This document shows, one piece after another, positions 8,810 to 16,739 of a stretch of 64,000 nucleotides of DNA. The translations under genes and the position numbers were made by a program. Each line of letters starts with the position of its first letter. The stretch's first letter is position 1. Source of the stretch: UBA7672 sp047601145 (GTDB lineage: Bacteria; Pseudomonadota; Alphaproteobacteria; Caulobacterales; Hyphomonadaceae); contig JASGJW010000001.1 in assembly GCA_047601145.1 (NCBI GenBank), positions 2,066,878-2,130,877 on the forward strand. Reading direction: 5' to 3'. A model generated the notes under the pieces. The model searched no databases. It had not been told where the DNA came from and was given only the letters and a program-made list of their open reading frames with translations.

Positions 8810-10428
8810 GCCGACAGTTTCCGCGCGCCGTGTTCGGCGACAAGCACCTTCTTGCCGGTCGCGACAGCGGAGCGGCCGCCGGTGGCTGGAACGAAGATAT
8901 ACTCGGCCTCGACGCGGTCATGCGTGAGAGTGAGCGTGAAGTAGCCGCGCTGGCTTGCGTCCATCCACTTGAGGTTCGGGTTGGCGGCCATGAAGTCGGC
9001 GGCGATGCGCGCCGGCTCGCCGGTGAATCGGCGCTCGAAGCCATAGGATGACACGCTCTGGCCGGCGAACTCGACGCCGATTGCGCCGGCCTTGTCTGCG
9101 AGATCAAAGGCCCAGGCGTTGTGGCTGTCGCCTGTCAGCGTGACGAGGTTGGCCTTGGCGGCGCGGGCGCTGTCATAGAGGCGCTGCCGGGCAGCTGGAT
9201 AGCCGTCCCACTTGTCAAACGAATAGGGCAGGCCGGCATCGGTCATGCGGTTGCGCCGGTCGAGGTCTGCTTGCAGGTCGGCTGAGAGCGGACCTTTCAC
9301 CCAGCCGGCGGCGGTCTTCGGAAAACGTGTTGCGCCGACGATCACCTGTTGCGCCAGGATCTGCCAGCGGGTCGCCGAACTCGCGGCCTTGAGACCGTCG
9401 GCAAGCCAGCGCTCCTCGCCTGGGCTCATCATTGCGCGCGTGGGGTCGGCAAGGGCGCCAGAGCCGAAGGCGGAGAGTTTTGCGGCGGTGTCGCCGCCGG
9501 ACTTGAACAGATCGTCGAGCGTGTCGTCGAGCTGCTTGGTGCGGCCGAGCAGGCGTGTCTCGAGGCGGAACATGGTGGCGAGATCGCCGATCTGATAAGT
9601 GTCGTACCAGTCCTGCCGCATTGGCAGCCATTCGCGCCAGGCGCGGACGCCGGCGGCCTTGCGCGTTTCCCAGTCACCTTCCCTGGTTGGGTCGTGCGCA
9701 TCGGCGCCTGTGCGCCAGGAATTGTTGGCGGTCTCGTGATCGTCCCACACGGCAATCATCGGCAGGCGGCGATGGAGTGCTGCGAGGTCAGGATCGTTGC
9801 GATAGCTGGCGTAACGCTGGCGATAATCGGTGAGCGCGATGAGCTCGCCCGGCGGAAGCAGGCCGCGTTCCTGTGCGAGTCCCGGCTGGGCGTCGGATCG
9901 GGTGACGGGCGATTCATAGATGTAGTCGCCGGTGTGAACGACGAGGTCGATGTCGTCGCGGGCGGCGGCGTGCGCATAGGCGTTGAACCAGCCAGACGTG
10001 CCGTTCGAGCAGGAGAACACGGCCATCCTGAAGCTCTTCGTCGCGCCCGCGGGCAGCGTGCGGGTGCGTCCGGCTTCCGATGTCTCGCCGCCAGGAGCGA
10101 CAAAGCGGTAGTGATACCAGCGGCCGGGCTTCAACCCGTCGACCCAGGCGTGGGCGCAGCTGTCATAGCCGGGAGAGGCGTCTGTTTCGCCCGTCGCCAC
10201 GATGTTGCCGAAGGTCTCGTCCTCAGCGACTTCGACGCGGAGGAGGACCGGGCCGGGCGCGACATAGCGGGTCCAGAGGACGACGCTGGTCTGGCGTGGA
10301 TCGCCCGAAGCGACGCCGTGGGTGAAGCCTGATGCCTTCTGGGCGAAGGCTCGGCCCGGCAGGGCGGCCAGCGCAAGGCCCGTGGCGCCGGCTGTCAGCA
10401 GGCTGCGGCGTGTGATGATGAAGGCCAT
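8806..10428 (-). CDS. phoD: PhoD-type alkaline phosphatase/phosphodiesterase, Tat-exported
   Basis: 540-residue secreted phosphatase of the PhoD family, hydrolysing phosphate mono- or diesters outside the inner membrane, normally under phosphate limitation. The N terminus has a twin-arginine signal (ITRRSLLTAGATGLALAALP). Family hallmarks are all present: GVASGDPRQTSVVLWTRY, the metal motif HTGDYIYE, WDDHE, and LTGDSHNAW near the C terminus. ATG 10428 is chosen because it places TRRSLL at residues 6-11; upstream in-frame codons give no sensible signal. PhoD enzymes use Fe/Ca centres, which is family knowledge. No Pho box was identified by eye. Confidence 0.92.
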   Translation of the reverse strand: MAFIITRRSLLTAGATGLALAALPGRAFAQKASGFTHGVASGDPRQTSVVLWTRYVAPGPVLLRVEVAEDETFGNIVATGETDASPGYDSCAHAWVDGLKPGRWYHYRFVAPGGETSEAGRTRTLPAGATKSFRMAVFSCSNGTSGWFNAYAHAAARDDIDLVVHTGDYIYESPVTRSDAQPGLAQERGLLPPGELIALTDYRQRYASYRNDPDLAALHRRLPMIAVWDDHETANNSWRTGADAHDPTREGDWETRKAAGVRAWREWLPMRQDWYDTYQIGDLATMFRLETRLLGRTKQLDDTLDDLFKSGGDTAAKLSAFGSGALADPTRAMMSPGEERWLADGLKAASSATRWQILAQQVIVGATRFPKTAAGWVKGPLSADLQADLDRRNRMTDAGLPYSFDKWDGYPAARQRLYDSARAAKANLVTLTGDSHNAWAFDLADKAGAIGVEFAGQSVSSYGFERRFTGEPARIAADFMAANPNLKWMDASQRGYFTLTLTHDRVEAEYIFVPATGGRSAVATGKKVLVAEHGARKLSA

Positions 10429-10495
10429 GTTGCGACTCCCCGGCAGGCGCCGACCGTAGGCCGGCTTCATGACGCTTTGGAGTCACCCGCGGCGT

Positions 10496-11011
10496 CTACG
10501 CCCCCGGCGGACGGAGGAAGTCGCGCTTGCCGAGGATGACGCCGTTGTGGCGCAGGATGTTGTAGGCCGTCGCCGAGTGGAAATAGAGGTTCGGGAAGAC
10601 GAACGAGGTCAGGTATTGCAGGCAGGTCATCGGCATTTCCTGGCCGCCCCCGACGGGGATGTTGATCGTCGTGTCGGCGCGCTTGTCCATCGCTTCGCTC
10701 GAAGCGGCCTGCACGTACGCGTCAGCTTTCTTCGTGCGCTCGATCAGCGCCGCGAAGGAATTCTCGACATCCGGGAAGGAAGGCAGGTCCATGCCGGACA
10801 GGCGGGCCGCGCCGCGCGTCAGCTGGTCCGTCGCGATCTGCACCTGGCGGGTGAGTGGGAACATGTCCGGGAAGAGGCGGTAGTTGAGAAGCACTTCCTC
10901 GGGAAGCTTCATATGGGCTGCGTGATCCGCGCCCTTCTTGAGAACGCCGCCGAGGGCGCCAAGGGTCTGCGTGCTTGCGCTCTTGATGAGCATCGAAATC
11001 TGAACAGTCAT
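10496..11011 (-). CDS. DUF1993 family protein
   Basis: 171 residues matching the DUF1993 family: MTVQISMLIKSASTQTLGAL at the start, HMKLPEEVLLNYRLFPDMFP in the middle and the closing GVILGKRDFL. The family is a four-helix DinB-like fold without established function; it is common in Proteobacteria and fungi. Start ATG 11011 begins the conserved core; an alternative GTG at 11026 adds five residues. It lies 67 bases upstream of phoD on the same strand and could share its transcript, but nothing links the functions. Confidence 0.85.
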   Translation of the reverse strand: MTVQISMLIKSASTQTLGALGGVLKKGADHAAHMKLPEEVLLNYRLFPDMFPLTRQVQIATDQLTRGAARLSGMDLPSFPDVENSFAALIERTKKADAYVQAASSEAMDKRADTTINIPVGGGQEMPMTCLQYLTSFVFPNLYFHSATAYNILRHNGVILGKRDFLRPPGA

Positions 11012-11143
11012 GTCGAACCCCGTCACGGTTGTGTCGCTGTCTTAGCGCGTGGCTTTCATTCCTGCACGCGGGAAAATTTGGCGGCCGGAGCTTGCGCGGG
11101 CAAACGCCTGCCCCTAACGCAGAACAAGGACGGGGAGGACGCG

Positions 11144-11722
11144 CTGAACAAGTGGCTGCGGATACTGGCGTGGTCGCACCTTGTGATCGGCGGACTGGGC
11201 CTGGCGATATGCTGGGGTTTCATCCTCATCGCACTGTCGTTCAAGGACCCGGCCTACGACGACGAGATCGCGTTCTTCGCGGGCGCGTTCGGCATCATCT
11301 CGCTCAGCTTCTTCCTGCCGTCCTTCCTCAGCGGGCTGGCCCTGTTGAAGCGATGGCCCTGGGCGCGCGCCGTCCTCTGGGCGGAGTCAGCAATGCTGGC
11401 GATCCTCATCCCGATCGGCACGATCATCGCCGGGATCAATCTGTGGGCGCTGCTGGCGACGCGGGAGGTCTCCGCCGATGGCGGCATCGCCAAGTTCGAG
11501 GCGTTTGTCCGGCGATCGGTTCGGCCGCTTGTGCTGGCGCTGATTGCGCTGTTCACGCTCGGCGTGATGGTCGCCCTTGGCTACATCTTCCGCGATGTGA
11601 TCGATCCGCCGAAGCCGCAGGTCCTGACGCCGCTGCCGAGCGGCGTGCCGGCGCCGATGAACCCGCCGCCGGAATTCAAGATGCCTACTTTGCCTGAGCG
11701 ACCGGACGCGCCGGGACACTGA
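11144..11722 (+). CDS. Small polytopic membrane protein of unknown function, start uncertain
   Basis: About 190 residues with four hydrophobic segments (around LVIGGLGLAICWGFILIAL, FAGAFGIISLSFFLPSFL, AILIPIGTIIAGINLWALL and PLVLALIALFTLGVMVALG) and a Pro-rich cytoplasmic-looking tail (PSGVPAPMNPPPE). Not recognised. No ATG or GTG precedes the first membrane segment. A CTG at 11144 follows GGGGAGG by 5 bases and gives the most natural N terminus; alternatives are TTG 11078 and GTG 11183, the latter cutting into the first helix. Its last 38 bases overlap the 3' end of the converging cyclophilin gene. Confidence 0.6.
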   Translation: MNKWLRILAWSHLVIGGLGLAICWGFILIALSFKDPAYDDEIAFFAGAFGIISLSFFLPSFLSGLALLKRWPWARAVLWAESAMLAILIPIGTIIAGINLWALLATREVSADGGIAKFEAFVRRSVRPLVLALIALFTLGVMVALGYIFRDVIDPPKPQVLTPLPSGVPAPMNPPPEFKMPTLPERPDAPGH

Positions 11723-12605
11723 CATTGCACAGGCCGATGCGGCCGACAGGCTGCTTGTAGAAATCGTCCTTCCGCCAGCGGCGGGAATTTACCAGCGTGT
11801 TGAACGAGGCGCTGTCGGTGCGCATCACTTCGAGATTGGTGCGCTGTGCGGCGGGAACATCCACGGCGACCTTGATGTCGGCATAATGCTGGTACTCGCC
11901 CGGCGTCTTGTAGAAGCCGGCATCGCCCGTGCCGCGCGGGAAGGCGGACATGATCTCCATTCCCTGCACGACACGGCCGAGCATGGTGAGCTGCCTGTCG
12001 AGGTTGCGGGGCGACTGGCCGATGATGACGTATAGCTCCGTGCCGCCGCCGGAGTTCTCGTCATTCTCGCGGCCAACGCCGACCATGCCGTAGCAATGCG
12101 TGAGCCAGACGCGGTCATCGTCGCGCGCTGCATACATGCCGTTGATGAAGCCGACCTCGGGCGCGTAGGTGTCCGGATCAGGCAGGACGTCGAACTTCAC
12201 ACTGGCGGTGCGGGGCAGGGTGAATTCGGCGTTTAGCTTTTCGACGCCGACCTTGGGCGGTCGTGGCGGCTCGGCGGCCTGTGCCCATTGGGTGACGAAA
12301 TTGTCCTGGACGCGGGTGACGGCGCCGTTGAGGAAGAAGCCCTCACGGGAAAGCGCCTTCACGTTGGCGACATGGTTGGGCGCGAACTCCGGCGCCATTT
12401 CGATGATCACGCGGCCCTGCGGAAAATCCATATAGAGCGTGTTCTCCGGATCGAGCGCGCGCCATTCTTCCGGCTTCGAGGCGGCGATGACATCGCCCGG
12501 CGAGGGCGTCTTGCCTTCGGGCGGGGCGGGGATCGCATGCATCGACATCGCCGGCATCTGGCAGGCGGCAAGCGCCAGGGCGGCCAGACCAATCACGAAC
12601 CTCAT
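11685..12605 (-). CDS. Cyclophilin-type peptidylprolyl isomerase lipoprotein
   Basis: 306-residue exported protein-folding catalyst. MRFVIGLAALALAAC is a lipoprotein signal; GGAGGG lies 4 bases upstream of ATG 12605. The cyclophilin core is recognisable: YMDFPQGRVIIEMAPEFAPN, then the NFVTQWAQ segment in place of the usual QGG, GMVGVGRENDENSGGGTELY and RQLTMLGRVVQGMEIMSAFP. Several active-site positions differ from canonical PpiA (no FMxQGGD), so activity could be reduced. A C-terminal extension of about 40 residues follows the core. Probably membrane-tethered in the periplasm or outer membrane. Confidence 0.85.
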   Translation of the reverse strand: MRFVIGLAALALAACQMPAMSMHAIPAPPEGKTPSPGDVIAASKPEEWRALDPENTLYMDFPQGRVIIEMAPEFAPNHVANVKALSREGFFLNGAVTRVQDNFVTQWAQAAEPPRPPKVGVEKLNAEFTLPRTASVKFDVLPDPDTYAPEVGFINGMYAARDDDRVWLTHCYGMVGVGRENDENSGGGTELYVIIGQSPRNLDRQLTMLGRVVQGMEIMSAFPRGTGDAGFYKTPGEYQHYADIKVAVDVPAAQRTNLEVMRTDSASFNTLVNSRRWRKDDFYKQPVGRIGLCNVSVPARPVAQAK

Positions 12606-12665
12606 CGTCCCTCCACGTATTCCGTGGTCGGACATTGCGATGGAATGCGGGCAAGCTCAACGCAA

Positions 12666-12695
12666 AAGGCGCCGCCCCCGTCAGGGCGGCGCCTT
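12666..12695 (-). terminator. Rho-independent terminator after the glycine-zipper gene
   Basis: Perfect 12-bp stem (AAGGCGCCGCCC / GGGCGGCGCCTT) with a 6-base loop. On the minus strand it is followed by TTTTGCG, giving the hairpin plus U-run expected 60 bases after the stop of the glycine-zipper gene. Confidence 0.75.
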
Positions 12696-12755
12696 GCCGA
12701 TGGCGCAACGATGACCGGGGAGGACTTCGGTCGCGCCGTCGAGAAGCTCGATCAG

Positions 12756-13112
12756 CTAGCCCCGGAAGTCGCCGTTTTCCCAGTAGGTGCGGCCCGTGTT
12801 GCGATCCACGTAATAGTAACGCCGATCGCGCTGGTCGTAGATGAGGTCGGAGCGCGAGGCGACCTGCTTGCCGCCGACGAAGCAGCCGCCCTGTTCCTGG
12901 CAGCCCGTGTAGTAGCCGACCGCTGCACCGAGCGCGCCGCCGATCAGGGCGCCTGAAAGGTCATCGTCAGAGATCGCTGCGCCAGCCGCGGCGCCAAGAG
13001 CGCCACCGATCGCTGCGTTGCGTTGCGCCGGATCCCAGCTGTCGGTTGTCGAGCAGGCAGCAAGAGAGAGTGATGCGACGCCGGCGCAGAAAGCGGTTTT
13101 GAGAGGGGACAT
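12756..13112 (-). CDS. Glycine-zipper outer-membrane lipoprotein
   Basis: 118 residues. Lipoprotein signal MSPLKTAFCAGVASLSLAAC, then a double glycine zipper (AAIGGALGAAAGAAI and ALIGGALGAAVGYYTG) as in Rick_17kDa/SlyB-type envelope proteins, and a C-terminal segment with YYYVDRNTGRTYWENGD, which is common in alphaproteobacterial relatives. Such proteins insert helical hairpins in membranes and help envelope integrity. Followed by a strong terminator, so probably a single-gene transcript starting in the 132-base gap after the P450 gene. Confidence 0.82.
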   Translation of the reverse strand: MSPLKTAFCAGVASLSLAACSTTDSWDPAQRNAAIGGALGAAAGAAISDDDLSGALIGGALGAAVGYYTGCQEQGGCFVGGKQVASRSDLIYDQRDRRYYYVDRNTGRTYWENGDFRG

Positions 13113-13244
13113 GAGATGCCTCGTGGTGTCCGGTCAAAAGGTATGCGCCGGTTAAACGAGGGGTGACCGCGAGGGTTCCGGTTTCCTTCATTCATCATGC
13201 AGGAAATATTGGTTCCGTATTGAAAGTTGCGAGATTGCTGGCGG

Positions 13245-14495
13245 CTAATCTATGCGGACGTCGAGGCGTTCGAGGCCGCGAAAGCCAGGCAGGCGACGCC
13301 AGTGCAGCGGCGCAGTTTCATCGGCCAGGCGAAGTTTCGGAAAGCGGATAAAGAGACGCGAGAGCAGGTGCTTTGCTTCCATGCGCGCAAGTGGAGCGCC
13401 GGGGCAGATGTGCGCGCCGCCGCCAAAAGCGATATGCCGCGAGGCGCGTGGCCGGGCGACATCGAACGTGTCGGCATTCGGAAAGGCTGCCTCGTCGCGA
13501 TTGGCGGAGCGGATGAAGACGTTGAGCGCGGCGCCTTCGCGGACCGGACAGCCGGAGAGATCGAGGTCCTGTGAGGCTATGCGCCAGGTGAAATCCACCG
13601 GTGGTTCGTGGCGCAGGGCTTCTTCCACGGCGTTGGGCCAGAGGGAGGCATCGTTCTCGAGCCTGGCGCGCTGATGCGGATGCTGGAGGATGAGGCGCAC
13701 GGCATTGCCGATCAGATCGGTCGTCGTGACGTTACCGGCGATAAGCAGGCCGCGGAGGTTGTAGGTGATCTCGGTATCCGAAAGCGGGACGCCGGAGGCC
13801 TGCACACGAGCCATGTCGGTGAAGAGGTCGTCACGCGGGTCAAGCTTGCGGGCAGCGAAGGTCTCGCGCATGAAACGGGCAAGGCCGTTGGACGCCTCGA
13901 CCAGTTCGGCGACGTTTTTCGCCGTCCGGTTCGGGTTGAAAGTCTGGACGATGCCGTCGAGCCAGGAGCGAAAGCTGGGCAGCAGGTCTTCCGGCACGCC
14001 GAGGATCGCGCCGATGCAGGCGACCGGGACGGGTTCGGCCAGCTCCTTCATCAGATTGAACCGGCCGAGATGTTCGATACGATCCAGCGCATCCTCGACG
14101 ATGCGGACGCATTCCGGCTCGAACCTGGCGATGCGGGCATAGAGCGCCTGTACGAGCGGATTGCGGACACGGGCGTGTTCTGGCCCGTCGAGTTCGAGCA
14201 TCGAGGCGCGCTGGTCATCCGGGAAGGCGAGACCGTCCGGCACGGTGGCGCGGCGGCGGCGAATGGCGATGGCCGTGGGCTCCGCCTTGTCGGGATTCTT
14301 GAAGTGCGAGTTGTCAGAGAAGATCGCTCGCGCATCGGCCATGCGCGTGACCAGCCATGCGCCGCCGGCCTCGTCGCGATGCAGCGGGCATTTGGCGCGA
14401 AGGTCGGCGAGGCGGGGGTAGGGGTCTTCGCGCGAGGCGGGGTTCGCGGCGGTCAGGTCGAGGATACGAAAATGATCGCGATCCGAATCCGCCAT
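13245..14495 (-). CDS. Cytochrome P450
   Basis: 416-residue soluble bacterial P450 of the class-I type, needing separate ferredoxin and reductase partners, none of which is visible nearby. Heme loop FGGGAHICPG with Cys364 as the axial ligand; K-helix EEALRHEP (ExxR); I-helix LIAGNVTTTD, in which Asn stands where Asp or Glu precedes the conserved Thr pair. Closest by feel to bacterial CYP107/CYP153-like soluble enzymes, but no subfamily can be given. A 26-bp dyad ends 17 bases upstream of the ATG and likely controls expression. Confidence 0.93.
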   Translation of the reverse strand: MADSDRDHFRILDLTAANPASREDPYPRLADLRAKCPLHRDEAGGAWLVTRMADARAIFSDNSHFKNPDKAEPTAIAIRRRRATVPDGLAFPDDQRASMLELDGPEHARVRNPLVQALYARIARFEPECVRIVEDALDRIEHLGRFNLMKELAEPVPVACIGAILGVPEDLLPSFRSWLDGIVQTFNPNRTAKNVAELVEASNGLARFMRETFAARKLDPRDDLFTDMARVQASGVPLSDTEITYNLRGLLIAGNVTTTDLIGNAVRLILQHPHQRARLENDASLWPNAVEEALRHEPPVDFTWRIASQDLDLSGCPVREGAALNVFIRSANRDEAAFPNADTFDVARPRASRHIAFGGGAHICPGAPLARMEAKHLLSRLFIRFPKLRLADETAPLHWRRLPGFRGLERLDVRID

Positions 14496-14511
14496 GGCGC
14501 GCCCCCTTGTG

Positions 14512-14537
14512 CAACCTTGAGTTGCAACTTAGGGTTG
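14512..14537 (-). promoter_or_regulatory. 26-bp operator-like dyad upstream of the P450 gene
   Basis: Two abutting 13-base arms, CAACCTTGAGTTG and CAACTTAGGGTTG, are inverted repeats of each other at 11 of 13 positions, with the perfect palindrome GTTGCAAC at the centre. The site lies 17-42 bases before the P450 start codon. Size and symmetry fit a TetR- or MarR-type repressor site; no such regulator gene is in the window. Confidence 0.55.
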
Positions 14538-14555
14538 TGCGTGCAGACAGATCAA

Positions 14556-14583
14556 CCCCTCCGCCGGCTGGGCCGTGGAGGGG
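14556..14583 (-). terminator. Possible terminator after phoH
   Basis: CCCCTCC and GGAGGGG form a 7-bp stem with a 14-base loop 18 bases after the phoH stop on the minus strand, followed by only a short TTGAT tract. Weak as a Rho-independent terminator. Confidence 0.35.
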
Positions 14584-14600
14584 CTGGTTGGCTGTTGGGG

Positions 14601-15437
14601 CTAGAGAACGTCGAGCATCTTTGCGACGAGCGGGTGGCGGACCACGTCGGCTTGGGCGAGGCGGACGACGCCGATGTCGCCTTTCATGCTCTCGATCTTG
14701 TCGGCGATCGGGGCAAGGCCGGACATCTCGGGGAGAAGGTCGGACTGCGCCGGGTCGCCGGTGACGATCATCTTCGAGTTCCAGCCGAGACGCGTGAGGA
14801 TCATCTTGAGCTGGACGTAAGTGCAGTTCTGCGCCTCATCAACCACGATGAAGGCGTTGTTCAGCGTGCGGCCGCGCATGAAGCCGACCGAAGCGATCTC
14901 GATCTGGCCTTCGGCGATCATCGCCTTGACCTGCTTGGCGGACATGCGGTCCTGCAGCGCGTCGTAGAGCGGGCGCAGGTAGGGCGCGAGCTTCTCCTCC
15001 ATGTCGCCCGGGAGGAAGCCGATGTTCTCGCCGGCGTCGACCGCTGGGCGGCAGAGGACGATGCGGCCGATCTTGCCGGCGCGCAGGGCGTCAACGGCTT
15101 TCGCGATGGCGATGTAGGTCTTGCCGGTGCCGGCCGGGCCGAGGGCGAGGACGAGGTTCGATGCATCGATCGCCTCCATCAGCTTCGCCTGGCCTTCGGA
15201 TTTGGGTTGGATGTTCTTGACGTAGGCCTGCTCGCGCGGCGGTTCGCGGTGTTGCGGCTGCTGGTTGTGCTGGTCGTTGGCGGCCTGGCGTTTCTTCTTT
15301 CGCGGGAGATAGCGGCCGTCGTCGGCTATCGGGTCCCAGCCTCCCTCTATGACATTGAGATGAACGCCTCCGGAGTTCCGGCCATCACGCGCGTCGTATT
15401 CGGCGCGGATGCGGCGGACAGCGGAACGTTTTGCCAT
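14601..15437 (-). CDS. phoH: PhoH family ATPase
   Basis: 278 residues. PhoH/PhoL ATPase thought to act in RNA metabolism, often beside ybeY. Walker A GPAGTGKT at 100-107, LCRPAVDAGENIGFLPGD, Walker B FIVVDEAQN at 196-204 and the sensor segment MIVTGDPAQSDLL are all intact. The first 70 residues are basic and low-complexity (RKKKRQ, QHNQQPQH), longer than in PhoL and typical of the alphaproteobacterial second PhoH type. GGAG precedes ATG 15437. Alone here: ybeY and miaB, its usual neighbours in the PhoL operon, are absent. A hairpin with a U-run sits in its leader. Confidence 0.9.
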   Translation of the reverse strand: MAKRSAVRRIRAEYDARDGRNSGGVHLNVIEGGWDPIADDGRYLPRKKKRQAANDQHNQQPQHREPPREQAYVKNIQPKSEGQAKLMEAIDASNLVLALGPAGTGKTYIAIAKAVDALRAGKIGRIVLCRPAVDAGENIGFLPGDMEEKLAPYLRPLYDALQDRMSAKQVKAMIAEGQIEIASVGFMRGRTLNNAFIVVDEAQNCTYVQLKMILTRLGWNSKMIVTGDPAQSDLLPEMSGLAPIADKIESMKGDIGVVRLAQADVVRHPLVAKMLDVL

Positions 15438-15483
15438 GGAGGTGCTCCTCGGTTGCAGGCAGACGTGGACGAAGAAACAAAAA

Positions 15484-15511
15484 CGCCGCGGACCATCGAG
15501 GGGCCGCGGCG
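15484..15511 (-). terminator. Hairpin with U-run in the phoH leader (terminator or attenuator)
   Basis: CGCCGCGG and CCGCGGCG form a perfect 8-bp stem with a 12-base loop, followed on the minus strand by TTTTTGTTT. It lies 46 bases before the phoH start codon, with no minus-strand gene upstream for it to terminate. It may be an attenuator, or end a short untranslated RNA. Confidence 0.45.
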
Positions 15512-15780
15512 CGAAAAAAGCCGGAGTGCAAGGGATGCCGGGGGTGGCGGCGTCCGCCTCGTCAGGCGGGCTGCGTCTTCGGATGATGTGACCGGTTCCG
15601 GTCGCTTCAATCCAGTATCCCCGTTCTTCAGGGCTCTCGGCCCCGAATCAGCTTCCCTAGTAGTAGACTAGTTCCGGCTTAACGGAACTATAAAGAGACA
15701 GTTCCGCGCAGGAGACGCTTCGCGGTGTATTTTGCAGTTGTGTGACTCAAAAGCAGGCATCGGCGCCCGGGAGTGATGGA
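15512..15780. other. Divergent intergenic region between phoH and the carbonic anhydrase homologue
   Basis: No convincing gene. It holds a TAGTTCCG / CGGAACTA inverted repeat (15669-15690, 6-base spacer), a GACCGG-TT-CCGGTC repeat (15590-15603) and another copy of AGTTCCG at 15700. On the minus strand this would be the phoH leader, ending in the hairpin at 15484-15511. On the plus strand it is the promoter region of the carbonic anhydrase homologue. Confidence 0.5.
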
Positions 15781-16302
15781 ATGGCGATCTACGAACTCGA
15801 TGGCGTCCGGCCTGAGCTCGATCCGGAATGCTGGGTGGCGGAGAGCGCGACTGTACTCGGCCGGGTGGTGCTGAAGAAGGATGCGAGCGTCTGGTTCGGC
15901 GCGACGCTGCGCGGGGACAATGATCCGATAGTCATAGGAGAAGGATCGAACGTGCAGGACGGGTCGGTGCTGCACACCGATGTCGGGCAGCCGCTGACGA
16001 TCGGGAAGCATGTGACCATCGGGCATATGGTGATGCTCCACGGGTGCGAGATCGGGGACGGATCGCTGGTCGGGATCGGTTCGATCATCCTCAACGGCGC
16101 GAAGATCGGGAAGAACTGCCTGATCGGGGCGAACTCGCTGATCACCGAGGGCAAGGTTATCCCGGATGGCTCGATGGTGATGGGCGCGCCGGGGAAGGTC
16201 GTGCGGGAGCTGGGCGAGGAGCAGATCCAGATGATGCAGGCCGGATCGCACCATTATGTTGAGAACTGGAAGCGATACGCGCGCGGTCTGAAGCGGGTAT
16301 GA
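15781..16302 (+). CDS. Gamma-class carbonic anhydrase family protein (left-handed beta-helix)
   Basis: 173 residues of hexapeptide repeats (PaaY/CaiE/YrdA group). Zinc-ligand histidines are in place: HTD, then HVTIGH and MLHG. Active members hydrate CO2; many in this group have no proven activity. The frame is open from 15742, but ATG 15781 begins the conserved MAIYELDG and has GGAG 8-11 bases upstream. Ends with the usual helix (YVENWKRYARGL). No partner genes nearby. Confidence 0.88.
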   Translation: MAIYELDGVRPELDPECWVAESATVLGRVVLKKDASVWFGATLRGDNDPIVIGEGSNVQDGSVLHTDVGQPLTIGKHVTIGHMVMLHGCEIGDGSLVGIGSIILNGAKIGKNCLIGANSLITEGKVIPDGSMVMGAPGKVVRELGEEQIQMMQAGSHHYVENWKRYARGLKRV

Positions 16303-16553
16303 GGGCGCGTGCCCGCCGATGGGCGGGTTCGGGGGGCTGGCGTTTTTGCGCGCTTGGGTGCTCGCGGTGAGCTTGCCCGGGCTCTCTCCTCCCCATTCCC
16401 AGCGAAGGCGGGGATAGAGGGCCGACCGCAAGGCTTGTTCTGCAATGCGAGGCCAGCGTCAGTTCAGGGCAAGGGTCGCGACATATCTTTCTGCGTGCTG
16501 CATCCAAATGACCGTCTCGCGCCCTCCTCCTCATGAACGAGGTGGAGGTTTCC

Positions 16554-16739
16554 ATGCGGTGGGTGATTGGTGTGGCGGCGTTTCTGGCGCCGGTGGCGAT
16601 CGTGATGTCGGCGATGGCGCAGACGCATGGGACGGGCAGGATGCAGGGCGTGATGCAGACAGGCGCGGCGGTGCTCATCGACGAGATTGCGCGTGCGATC
16701 GATGCGCCGCGTGCGGCCGTGACGGCGACAATCCGCTAG
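16554..16739 (+). CDS. Small signal-peptide or single-membrane-segment protein
   Basis: 61 residues: MRWVIGVAAFLAPVAIVMSAMAQ looks like a cleavable signal with AMA-Q, leaving a peptide of about 38 residues with no recognisable domain. GGTGGAGG 6 bases upstream of ATG 16554 is a strong ribosome site; an in-frame ATG at 16533 is less well placed. Its stop overlaps the stop of the converging gene by two bases. Not recognised; probability of being real rests on the ribosome site and signal. Confidence 0.5.
   Translation: MRWVIGVAAFLAPVAIVMSAMAQTHGTGRMQGVMQTGAAVLIDEIARAIDAPRAAVTATIR

Noticed and set aside
14500..15671. Long plus-strand frame across P450 and phoH (13608-15671)
   Set aside because: It is antisense to two well-supported genes and shows shadow composition without any family motif.
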